Shown here: piece by piece, positions 1 to 5,234 of the stretch
How the letters are laid out: every line of letters starts with the position of its first letter
Position numbering within the stretch: position 1 is the stretch's first letter
Assembly (NCBI GenBank): GCA_035540955.1
Contig: DATLFP010000051.1
Coordinates: 1-5,234 of the forward strand
Reading direction: 5' to 3'
From: DATLFP01 sp035540955
Lineage (GTDB): Bacteria; Actinomycetota; Acidimicrobiia; Acidimicrobiales; CADCSY01
Length of the DNA: 5,234 bases
Translations under genes and position numbers: made by a program
The notes under the pieces: generated by a model
What the model was told of the DNA's origin: nothing
The model's input: only the letters and a program-made list of their open reading frames with translations
Databases searched by the model: none

Positions 1-19
1 AGGGCGGACAGACGAGTGC

Positions 20-24
20 AAAGG
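20..24 (+). promoter_or_regulatory. Ribosome binding site deciding the relaxase start
   Basis: AAAGG lies 9 bases upstream of the in-frame GTG at 34. The earlier in-frame GTG at 16 has no comparable purine-rich site before it. The start at 34 also gives the short lead-in to the first tyrosine pair that MobF relaxases usually have, so 34 is preferred. Confidence 0.5.
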
Positions 25-33
25 CATTTGCTC

Positions 34-1103
34 GTGACCGCTCGCGTGACGTCGGTCACTGGGTCCGAGGCCGGCGCGTACTACGTCGATCCCGATCGGC
101 ACGCGCTCGCCACGTACTACCTCGATGCCGGTGAGCCGCCCGGCGTGTGGGTCGGGAAGCAGGCGAAGACGCTGGGTCTCGTCGGCGACGTCGACCCGGG
201 GGACTTCCTCTCGCTCATGGAGGGGCGTGACCCCTCGGGAGCGCAGCTCGGCCGCGCCTACAACGACGAGTCGGTCCGCGGTTACGACATCACCTTCTCG
301 GCGCCGAAGTCGGTCTCGACGCTGTGGGCCGTTGGCGACGACCACGTGGCGGGGGAGTCCCTCGCCGCCCATGACGCCGCCGTGCGAGCGGTGCTCGAGT
401 TCGTCGAGTGCCACGCGACGACACGCGCCACGATCGACGGCACGGTGCAGTTCGTCGACGCCGACGGTCTCTCCATCGCAGTGTTCCGGCAGCACACCAG
501 CCGGATGCTCGACCCGCAGGTGCACAGCCACGCCGTCGTCGTCGCCAAGGTCCGCATCCCGGACGGCCGGCGGCTCGCCCTCGACGCCCGGACGATCAAG
601 TGCGACCAGCGGACGCTGTCGGCGCTGTACCACTCGACGTTGCGCAGCGAACTCACCGCCCGCCTCGGCGTTCGGTGGCAGTCGCCGGAGAACGGGATCG
701 CCGAGATCGACGGCGGTTCCCAGCGAGGTGCTCGACGAGCTCTCCCAGCGGACCCGCCAGGTCGAGGCGCGTCTCGACCAGAAGATCGACCGATTCCGCG
801 ACACCTTCGACCGTGACCCGACGCCCCAGGAGCGCTGGCGACTCGAGCGCGAAGCAGTCCTCGACTCCCGGCCGTCGAAGCCGCACGCCGGCGAGCACGT
901 CGACCTGCGCGGGGAGTGGGCCGAGCGCATCCAGGGAGTCGGCTTCGACCCGCGGGGAGTGGTCGACGCCGCCATCGGGGGACTCCCCGCACCGGGTCGC
1001 CTCACCGTAGAAGTGCAGGTGGCGATGGTCGACCAGGCACTCGCAACACTCAGCACCGAGCAGTCGACCTGGCGACCGAACGACCTACTGAGGGAGCTGG
1101 CGC
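34..1103 (+). pseudogene. MobF-family conjugative relaxase, N-terminal fragment, frameshifted and truncated
   Basis: MobF relaxases nick the transfer origin through an active-site tyrosine and stay bound to the DNA strand that is passed to the recipient. Numbered from GTG 34, tyrosine pairs sit at residues 16-17 and 28-29, matching the paired catalytic tyrosines of TrwC. The metal-binding histidine triad is H154, H164 and H166, in a DPQVHSH context typical of the TrwC relaxase domain (PF08751). At about 712-718 one extra base (GGCGGTT where GGC GTT is expected) throws the frame off, and the original frame stops at 814-816. Homology continues in the next frame, from VPSEVLDEL through a charged region to WRPNDLLRELA at about 1102. 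Family members are usually over 1,000 residues and carry a carboxy-terminal helicase. Here about 355 codons remain and no helicase motif is present. Family assignment is firm. Loss of function is inferred from the frameshift and truncation. Confidence 0.88.
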
Positions 1104-1105
1104 CG
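1094..1105. other. Recombination junction between relaxase and SMC-like ATPase fragments
   Basis: Relaxase-like sequence (LLRELA, ending near 1102) is followed directly by coiled-coil coding sequence in another frame (RRELVSALERERNAW, from about 1101). The ATPase frame is closed by a TGA at 1089-1091, while that TGA is out of frame for the relaxase. Both sides carry GAGCT (1094-1098 and 1107-1111), a possible microhomology. The exact breakpoint cannot be fixed without intact relatives. The join is out of frame, so no fusion protein results. Confidence 0.65.
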
Positions 1106-1175
1106 CGAGCTCGTCAGTGCACTCGAGCGCGAACGGAACGCGTGGACGCGGAAGACGAATCGGGATCGAGAGGAG

Positions 1176-2717
1176 ATGCTCGCTCCTCTGCGGGCGCGCC
1201 GAGAACGTCTCGTCGCTCAGATCTCGGCGGCTTCGGATCGGGCGGAAGGTGCGGACGAGCTGCGGGAGCGGTGGCAAGTCTGGCTCGACCGATCCACGGC
1301 CCTCGGCGCACCCCAGGTCGGTGACGACGTTGCACATTCACCAGGTCAGGCCGCCGCCGTCGTGCTGGAGTTCCTCGGTGAGGCCGTGCGTGGACATGAA
1401 CTTCGTCGCGCGCGCTTGTCCGAGCTCCGGAGATCGCTCGCGGCTATTCCGGCCGCGGCGCCGGGCCGCGTCGATGCGGAGCAGCGGGTAGCCGCCGCCG
1501 ATTCGCGCGTGATGGCTTGTACCGCGGCGGTTGAAGCCGCCCGCGCCGCCGAGGCTGATGCGCGAGACCAACTCGTCCGGGCTGCGGCTGCAGTTGATGA
1601 GCTCGCCGCGCTCGCTCGGCTCGCCCTGCGCCACCTCGATAGGGAATGCCCTGTCTGTGGACAGGAACACGATCCGGCGGTGACGGAAGCGCGACTAAAC
1701 GACCAGATCCGGCGCTCCGACCTGCCAGTGGTCGCGCCTGACGTCGGACTCGAAGGGGCGATCGATGCGTTGACCGCCGCCGAGCAGGAGCGTGCCGCAG
1801 CTCAGACGGCCCTGGACAACATCGACCGTGCTGAACGGGCGCGGGTCGCGGCGGTGAACGCAGTTGCGTCCGAGGCGATGGCACTTGATCTCGCGTCTGG
1901 CGTTGAGCCGGCGGTCCTGATCGCGGAGATCGACGGGCAGATGGCAGGAGAGAATGAGTCCATCACCGAGTTGCAGGATCTCAGGCGTACTGGGGAGCAA
2001 CTCGCTGCCGGGTTCGCCCGGCTCGCTGAGGCAGAGCGCGCTGCGGAACTCGCTGCCGAGCTGCCGGTCCTGGACGCCGAGATCGGCACAGTCACCGCTC
2101 AGATTGATCGGCGTGCCGCCATCAGCGAGGACACTCGTCGGCTACACGAGTCGCTTCGCGGTTTGTCGGAGTCGCTGGTGCTGGACGAGCTGGAGATCAT
2201 CGAGCCGCTGCTTCGAAGCATCTACGCCTCGGTGGATCCGCACCCGTCATTCAAGATTCCAAAGCTTCTCGCGGAGATGAGAAGCGGTCGCGGTCGCATG
2301 TGGACCGAGCTCGAGGACAAGGTGGCCAGCATCGAGCGTTCGGTCCCGGGGCACGTTCTGTCGAGTTCGCAGCTAGCCGTGCTAGCGGTGGTCACGTTCA
2401 TGGCGATGAACCTGTCTGCGGGCACGTTGCCACTGAACCTCGCAGCGCTCGACGATCCGCTTCAGAGTCTGGACAATGTGAACCTGCTCGGGCTCGCCGA
2501 CCTGCTACGCCGGACTCGTGCGCGCCGGCAACTGATGGTGTCCACCCACGACGATCGGCTCGCCGCCCTACTTCAGCGCAAGCTGCGCCCGGTGGGTAAG
2601 GACCAGCGCACCACGGTCATCAACTTCGAGGGGTGGGACCGGGCGGGCCCCCGTGTCCATGTCCACGATGTCGCCCCCGATATCGCTCCGCTTCGTTTGG
2701 TCCGCGGAGTCGGCTGA
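1176..2717 (+). CDS. Rad50/SMC-like ATPase with zinc hook, C-terminal half (N-terminally truncated)
   Basis: SMC/Rad50-type ATPases pair two half-sites to bind ATP and use long coiled coils to hold or move DNA. Here residues 1-150 and about 165-335 are Ala/Arg/Glu-rich coiled coil. Between them is a CPVCG zinc hook (C158, C161), as used for Rad50-type dimerisation. The carboxy-terminal head has an LSSSQ signature (395-399), a Walker B ending LDDP (D426, D427), a D-loop SLD (431-433) and an H-loop STH (H458). The usual catalytic Glu after Walker B is Asp. There is no Walker A: that half would precede the first coiled coil. Coding-like sequence extends in frame upstream to about 1101, but a TGA at 1089-1091 blocks it. 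ATG 1176 is the first usual start codon. Its AGGAG touches the ATG, a poor spacing, so translation is doubtful. The subfamily is not recognised; similar SMC-like proteins occur in repair and anti-phage loci. It could be a remnant, or a partner for another ATPase half. Confidence 0.8.
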   Translation: MLAPLRARRERLVAQISAASDRAEGADELRERWQVWLDRSTALGAPQVGDDVAHSPGQAAAVVLEFLGEAVRGHELRRARLSELRRSLAAIPAAAPGRVDAEQRVAAADSRVMACTAAVEAARAAEADARDQLVRAAAAVDELAALARLALRHLDRECPVCGQEHDPAVTEARLNDQIRRSDLPVVAPDVGLEGAIDALTAAEQERAAAQTALDNIDRAERARVAAVNAVASEAMALDLASGVEPAVLIAEIDGQMAGENESITELQDLRRTGEQLAAGFARLAEAERAAELAAELPVLDAEIGTVTAQIDRRAAISEDTRRLHESLRGLSESLVLDELEIIEPLLRSIYASVDPHPSFKIPKLLAEMRSGRGRMWTELEDKVASIERSVPGHVLSSSQLAVLAVVTFMAMNLSAGTLPLNLAALDDPLQSLDNVNLLGLADLLRRTRARRQLMVSTHDDRLAALLQRKLRPVGKDQRTTVINFEGWDRAGPRVHVHDVAPDIAPLRLVRGVG

Positions 2718-2721
2718 CGGA

Positions 2722-2750
2722 TTCTGTCGGAAGAGCCAATAACGTACACT
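2722..2750 (+). promoter_or_regulatory. Candidate promoter of the fic gene
   Basis: TACACT at 2745-2750 fits the TANNNT -10 pattern of actinobacterial housekeeping promoters. A weak -35-like TTCTGT lies at 2722-2727, 17 bases upstream. TAACGT at 2740-2745 is an alternative -10. The interval is clearly more AT-rich than the coding sequence on either side. Transcription would start a few bases before the Shine-Dalgarno sequence, giving a short leader. Confidence 0.4.
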
Positions 2751-2768
2751 TACAGCGGTAAACCTACG
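2743..2768. promoter_or_regulatory. Imperfect 26-bp palindrome, candidate operator
   Basis: The arms are CGTA (2743-2746) with TACG (2765-2768), and TTAC (2750-2753) with GTAA (2758-2761), around a short AGCG centre. In all 18 of 26 positions are symmetric. The palindrome overlaps the candidate -10 and ends where the Shine-Dalgarno sequence begins, so a dimeric repressor bound here would block transcription. The winged-helix-like tail of the Fic protein downstream is a natural candidate binder; that link is inference. An mRNA hairpin is a weaker alternative, since the stem is interrupted. Confidence 0.45.
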
Positions 2769-2776
2769 AAAGGTGG
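2769..2776 (+). promoter_or_regulatory. Ribosome binding site of the fic gene
   Basis: AAAGGTGG lies just before ATG 2780, with the AAAGG core 6 bases from the start codon. It is the best Shine-Dalgarno match in the window and supports ATG 2780 as the true start. Confidence 0.7.
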
Positions 2777-2779
2777 CTC

Positions 2780-3943
2780 ATGGAGCGAGCGGGCGTGGAG
2801 ATCCCGATTGTGTGGCGAGGTCGGCGTGCGCGTGCGTTCGTCCCCACCCGGCTGGCTGACCGCGACCTGACGCTCGACGCCCGGACCGTCGCCGAGGCAG
2901 CTCGGGCGCAGGCGGCTGTCGAGCATGGCGCCGAGTCGATGCCCGAAAACTTCGCCGCGCTGGCGGGGCTCCTTCTGCGGGCGGAGGGGGTGGCTTCGTC
3001 GTTCATCGAGGGCGTGACCGCACCGGTCGTCGACATCGTCCTCGCCGAGGCCGACGAGAGCGGATCACCCTCCGCCGCCGCATGGGTGGCGGCGAACCTC
3101 GTTGCTGTGACCGAGGCGATCGAGGGTGCCCACGACGGTCTGCTCACCGTCGAGAGCCTGTGCGGGTGGCACCGGACGCTCATGACCGGCAGCCCCACAC
3201 CCGCCCGGCACGTCGGCGTCCTACGGACCGAGCAGGGCTGGATCGGCGGGACGTCGCCGCTCGATGCGCATCTCGTAACACCGCCGCCCGACGAGGTGCC
3301 GCCGCTCGTCGAGGATCTGATCACGTACGTCAACCGCGACGACATCGACCCCGTGAGCCAGGCAGCAATCGCCCACGCCCAGTTCGAGATCATCCACCCC
3401 TTCGCGGACGGCAACGGGCGCGTCGGGCGCGTGCTCGTCGCGTGGATCCTCATTCGCCGACTATCCCTCGTGACGCCTCCGCCGGTGAGCGCCCGCATCG
3501 CTGCCGACGTCGGCGGCTACGGCTCTGGGCTCGTGCTGTTCCGAATGGGCGACCACAACGCATGGGTCCGCTGGTTCGCGGAGGCGGTGTCGGGCGCCGG
3601 ACGCGCACAACAGGAGCTGGTCGCCTCCGTCGAACGGCTGCAGCGCCAATGGCGTGAGCGACTCGGCGGACCTCGAGCGGAGTCGAGGCGGGTACGGAGC
3701 GATGCCGCGGCTTGGCGCGTGCTCGACCTCCTTCCTCGTCACCTCGTGCTCACCGGCCCGATCGTGGCGAGCGAGCTCGCCATCCCGTTGAAGTCCGCGA
3801 ACGCGGCACTGGGCGAGCTCGTCGACGCGGGCATCCTCGTGGAGCACGGAACGGTGCAGGGGAGTGGGCGTGGACGACCGAGCCGCCTCTATACGAGCGC
3901 CGAGCTGCTCGGACTCACCGGCTCGAACCCATTGCGGGCCTGA
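2780..3943 (+). CDS. Fic-domain protein (class II, probable AMP-transferase) with C-terminal wHTH-like domain
   Basis: Fic proteins transfer a nucleotide part, usually AMP from ATP, to a hydroxyl side chain of a target protein. This 387-residue protein has the usual length and order for the family. A Fic_N-type helical region (about 15-95) holds the inhibitory motif S73-S-F-I-E77-G78, matching [S/T]xxxE[G/N], whose Glu blocks productive ATP binding in class II enzymes. A flap segment follows (GWIGG, 153-157, then a proline-rich TPPP). The full catalytic motif HPFADGNGRVGR is at 206-217, with H206 as catalytic base. Residues about 306-378 (LTGPIVASELAIPLKSANAALGELVDAGIL and onward, in part) look like a winged helix, common in this group. 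The start is set by the strong ribosome site, and the gene is complete. No separate small antitoxin gene adjoins it, as expected for a self-inhibited Fic. The target is unknown. Direct DNA binding and autoregulation through the palindrome upstream are inferred. Confidence 0.93.
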   Translation: MERAGVEIPIVWRGRRARAFVPTRLADRDLTLDARTVAEAARAQAAVEHGAESMPENFAALAGLLLRAEGVASSFIEGVTAPVVDIVLAEADESGSPSAAAWVAANLVAVTEAIEGAHDGLLTVESLCGWHRTLMTGSPTPARHVGVLRTEQGWIGGTSPLDAHLVTPPPDEVPPLVEDLITYVNRDDIDPVSQAAIAHAQFEIIHPFADGNGRVGRVLVAWILIRRLSLVTPPPVSARIAADVGGYGSGLVLFRMGDHNAWVRWFAEAVSGAGRAQQELVASVERLQRQWRERLGGPRAESRRVRSDAAAWRVLDLLPRHLVLTGPIVASELAIPLKSANAALGELVDAGILVEHGTVQGSGRGRPSRLYTSAELLGLTGSNPLRA

Positions 3944-3949
3944 ACCACG

Positions 3950-3972
3950 AAAGCGCTCTCGGCGGCTTTTCT
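3950..3972 (+). terminator. Possible intrinsic terminator after fic
   Basis: AAAGC (3950-3954) pairs with GCTTT (3965-3969), extended by an inner GC/GC pair across one bulged G, with a five-base loop (TCTCG). A short T-rich run (TTTTCTT) overlaps and follows the stem. It starts seven bases after the fic stop codon, the expected place. The stem is short and the T-run interrupted, so it may be weak. Confidence 0.4.
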
Positions 3973-3986
3973 TCCGTAATCGGAAG
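3971..3986. repeat. Perfect inverted repeat CTTCCG-TAAT-CGGAAG
   Basis: Six-base arms flank a four-base TAAT loop, within the second unit of the 30-bp repeat and directly after the possible terminator stem. No T-run follows, so it is unlikely to be a terminator by itself. It could be a protein-binding site or a chance structure. Confidence 0.4.
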
Positions 3987-4116
3987 CTCTCAGCGGGATT
4001 TCTTCCACGAAGCGGTCTCTCAACCGTTATTCTTCCACACCGAGACAACGGCGACGGCCATCCTGAGTCTGAGTCAGTGATCCGGCTGTGATCGACGCAC
4101 TTCGTACCGGAGCGCG

Positions 4117-4212
4117 ATGCGACGCGCTCGCCGAGCGACTCTTGCAGCCGTCGCTCGCGGTGGACGCACATGGACCCGCGAAGACCTGTACGACCGCGGG
4201 CGGACGCGGTAG
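4117..4212 (+). pseudogene. Possible C-terminal remnant of a small protein
   Basis: The frame reads MRRARRATLAAVARGG and then RTWTREDLYDRGRTR before TAG at 4210-4212. The WTREDLYDRG ending resembles, from memory, the carboxy-terminal tails of some small actinobacterial antitoxins. Upstream the same frame is stopped at 4078-4080, and sequence in the neighbouring frame (IDALRTGARCDALAERL, from 4091) also looks protein-like, which would fit a frameshifted remnant. There is no ribosome site. It may be chance; this is a weak call. Confidence 0.2.
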
Positions 4213-4291
4213 AAAAGAGCACGTCAGCGAGGCAATGCAAGTGTTGCCGCTAACGGGCATATCTCGCCCCCGCCACCAACGAAGAGGCAGG

Positions 4292-5234
4292 TCAGATCAG
4301 ATAGGTCTGCATCGGGAACGCGATGTTGGCGTGGTCGAGACGTTCGCTCACGACCTTCACCGGGGTCCCGTCCTGGATGAGCAGACTGCCGTGGGTGTGC
4401 CGGAGATCATTAAGGCGGATGGTCGGTACGCCGGCGTTGTGCACGATTTGCCGAAACGCCTCATAGACCGAGTGGGATGCACGGGCTTGCATCACCGTCG
4501 GTGAACACCCACCCGTCGTCGTTGGTGACGCCGACCGCCGCGTACTCGGCGGCCTGGAAGCCCGCCAACCGGCGAGGATGGTGAGCGTCGCGTCGTCGAG
4601 GGCGATGGCGCGGCGGGCATTCTTGGTCTTGCCGCGTGTCTGGTGGACCGCGCAGCCGACGGCGACGAGCCCACGGTTGAGGTGCAGACGCTTCCTCGTG
4701 AAGTCGATGTCGGGCCACTTGAGGTTGGCTCGGGCGACGACAGCGCCGTTGCTGGTCACCAGGCCGCGTCGCAACGCGTCCGCGAGCGCACCCTTGATGA
4801 GGGAGATGGATCTCATAGCCGGTCCTCGGTGACAGCCCCTTCCCCTCGGTGGGGTGAACCAGCGTGTCGTTAGAGCGCCTCGATCTGTCGGTAGCGCAGC
4901 CGCCGGATGCTCACCCTGCCCAATGCAGGCAGCACGTGGAGCTGCACATTGCGTTCGTAGCTTCGATAGGTGCTGGTGGCCAGGTGCAGCTTCTTGGCCG
5001 GCAGCCACTGGCTGGTCAGGTGCGCGCCGAAGGTCAGCGACCGCACCGCGTCGACCCGGCTCGTCTCGGTCGCCGCGAGCTTGGCGGCGAGGCCGCGAGC
5101 TTGGCGGCGAGGCGCTCGGCCTCGGCCCGGTCCGTGCCCGCCGGGTGCCAGCTGCGGCGTTCCTTGCCGGTCACGGCGTCCCGACCTCCGTAGATCACCG
5201 CGTAGTAGCGGTCCCCTCGCTTCTTGACGTGCCC
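4292..5234 (-). pseudogene. Tyrosine-recombinase (phage-type) integrase, heavily degraded, 5' end outside the window
   Basis: Such integrases insert and excise phages and integrative elements by cutting attachment sites with a tyrosine. Read on the minus strand in pieces, homology covers the whole family layout. An arm-type DNA-binding domain comes first (GHVKKRGDRYYAVIYGGRD, from 5234), then a core-binding domain (LTSQWLPAKKLHLATSTYRS; RQIEAL; LSPRTGYEIHL) and a catalytic domain (KRLHLNRGLVAVG; HQTRGKTKNARRAIALDD; LNDLRHTHGSLLI; LDHANIAFPMQTY). Lesions: a 20-bp tandem duplication at 5072-5111; one extra base at 4870-4872 creating TAA; one extra base near 4802; an internal deletion at about 4720-4735 that removes the first catalytic Arg region; one base missing near 4560; two missing in 4475-4481; Asn for His in the HxxR motif (4409-4411); and truncation just after the nucleophile Tyr (4301-4303). 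The last two frameshifts restore the frame, leaving 4292-5008 open, but much of that open frame is not integrase sequence. It cannot be active. Confidence 0.9.
5072..5111. repeat. Exact 20-bp tandem duplication in the integrase remnant
   Basis: GCCGCGAGCTTGGCGGCGAG occurs at 5072-5091 and again at 5092-5111 with no mismatch; two further bases (GC) continue the match. On the minus strand it repeats codons for LAAKLAA. Twenty bases is not a multiple of three, so the duplication shifts the reading frame: removing one copy joins RAEAERLAAKLAA to TETSRVDAVRSLTF in one frame. The identity of the copies points to a recent replication slip. Confidence 0.9.

Larger units (their letters stand above)
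3940..4050. repeat. Degenerate tandem repeat, about 30-bp period, three to four units
   Basis: TTCTTCC occurs at 3969-3975, 4000-4006 and 4030-4036, steps of 31 and 30 bases. CCACGAA, followed by AGCG and CTCTC-like sequence, occurs at 3945-3951 and 4005-4011, exactly 60 bases apart. Together this suggests one older unit just after the fic stop and three further units, increasingly degenerate. The units touch each other with no spacers, so this is not a CRISPR array. The role is unknown: iteron-like protein sites, or the trace of an old duplication, are possible. Confidence 0.45.
3944..4291. other. Gene-free stretch between fic and the integrase remnant
   Basis: No convincing complete gene is seen on either strand. 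The first 140 bases are less GC-rich than the rest of the window and hold a possible terminator, a perfect six-base inverted repeat and degenerate tandem units of about 30 bp. At 4063-4074 CTGAGT occurs twice in tandem. From about 4080 the composition returns to GC-rich, and a short open frame at 4117-4212 may be the tail of a lost gene. Integrase similarity begins only at about 4292-4303, so this stretch probably includes a deletion or insertion boundary. Confidence 0.6.

Noticed and set aside
125..1324. A 399-codon plus-strand frame read as one gene
   Set aside because: Only its stretch from about 716 to 1103 is protein-like, and that is the shifted second part of the relaxase. Before it the frame is an Arg/Ser-rich shadow of the relaxase, and after 1103 a shadow of the ATPase.
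2764..3498. Minus-strand 244-codon frame
   Set aside because: It is an antisense shadow of the Fic gene, with Ser/Arg/Ala-rich sequence, no motif and no ribosome site.
1176..3943. A two-gene ATPase-Fic defence system
   Set aside because: The ATPase lacks Walker A and a good start. The fic gene has its own promoter and ribosome site. No known system with this pair is recognised, so co-function is not supported.
3940..4050. CRISPR array
   Set aside because: Repeat units are contiguous with no spacers, are poorly conserved, and no cas gene is present.
4063..4077. CTGAGT tandem pair with pseudo-palindromic TGAGTCA as a binding site
   Set aside because: It is too short, with only two copies and no gene start nearby that it could control.
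3461..4240. Minus-strand 259-codon frame across the fic end and the intergenic stretch
   Set aside because: About 480 bases lie antisense to fic; the rest is low-complexity Arg/Ser sequence with no recognisable domain.
4292..5008. Intact 238-residue integrase gene
   Set aside because: The first 60-70 residues are out of frame with the family, the middle section (about 4482-4560) is also out of frame, and catalytic Arg and His are absent.

Overview
The DNA is GC-rich throughout the genes, with a strong G/C bias at third codon positions, GTG starts and a TANNNT-type promoter candidate. This fits a high-GC actinobacterium, but nothing in the window identifies the genus. No RNA gene, CRISPR array or complete insertion sequence is visible. 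The content is that of a decaying mobile or accessory region: transfer and integration genes lie at the two ends, both broken, with two long open genes between them.

Layout, left to right. (1) About 34-1103, plus strand: the amino-terminal part of a MobF (TrwC/TraI-type) conjugative relaxase. It has the tyrosine pairs and the histidine triad, but a one-base frameshift near 712-718 breaks it and its helicase part is gone. (2) At about 1094-1105 relaxase homology stops and another coding sequence begins in a different frame. It is the carboxy-terminal half of a Rad50/SMC-like ATPase with a CPVCG zinc hook, a signature motif, Walker B and H-loop, open from ATG 1176 to 2717. The Walker A half is missing. 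(3) 2718-2779: a short intergenic gap with a candidate promoter, a 26-bp imperfect palindrome and a Shine-Dalgarno sequence. (4) 2780-3943: an intact class II Fic-domain protein with a complete HPFADGNGRVGR motif, an SxxxEG inhibitory motif and a carboxy-terminal winged-helix-like domain. (5) 3944-4291: a gene-free stretch with a possible terminator, a degenerate repeat of about 30 bp and perhaps a short coding remnant. (6) 4292-5234, minus strand: a heavily damaged tyrosine-recombinase integrase whose start lies just beyond the right edge.

The genes do not form an obvious working pathway. Relaxase and integrase debris around the cargo suggests an integrated conjugative or mobilisable element that lost its mobility. 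The fic gene is the only one that looks complete and has its own expression signals. The palindrome over its promoter and the wHTH-like tail suggest, by inference, autoregulation. The ATPase fragment resembles SMC-like proteins common in defence and repair loci. As it stands it cannot form an ATP site by itself, so no functional defence system is claimed. The small indels are confined to the relaxase and integrase, while about 2.7 kb in the middle stays open, which argues for real decay rather than uniform sequencing error.
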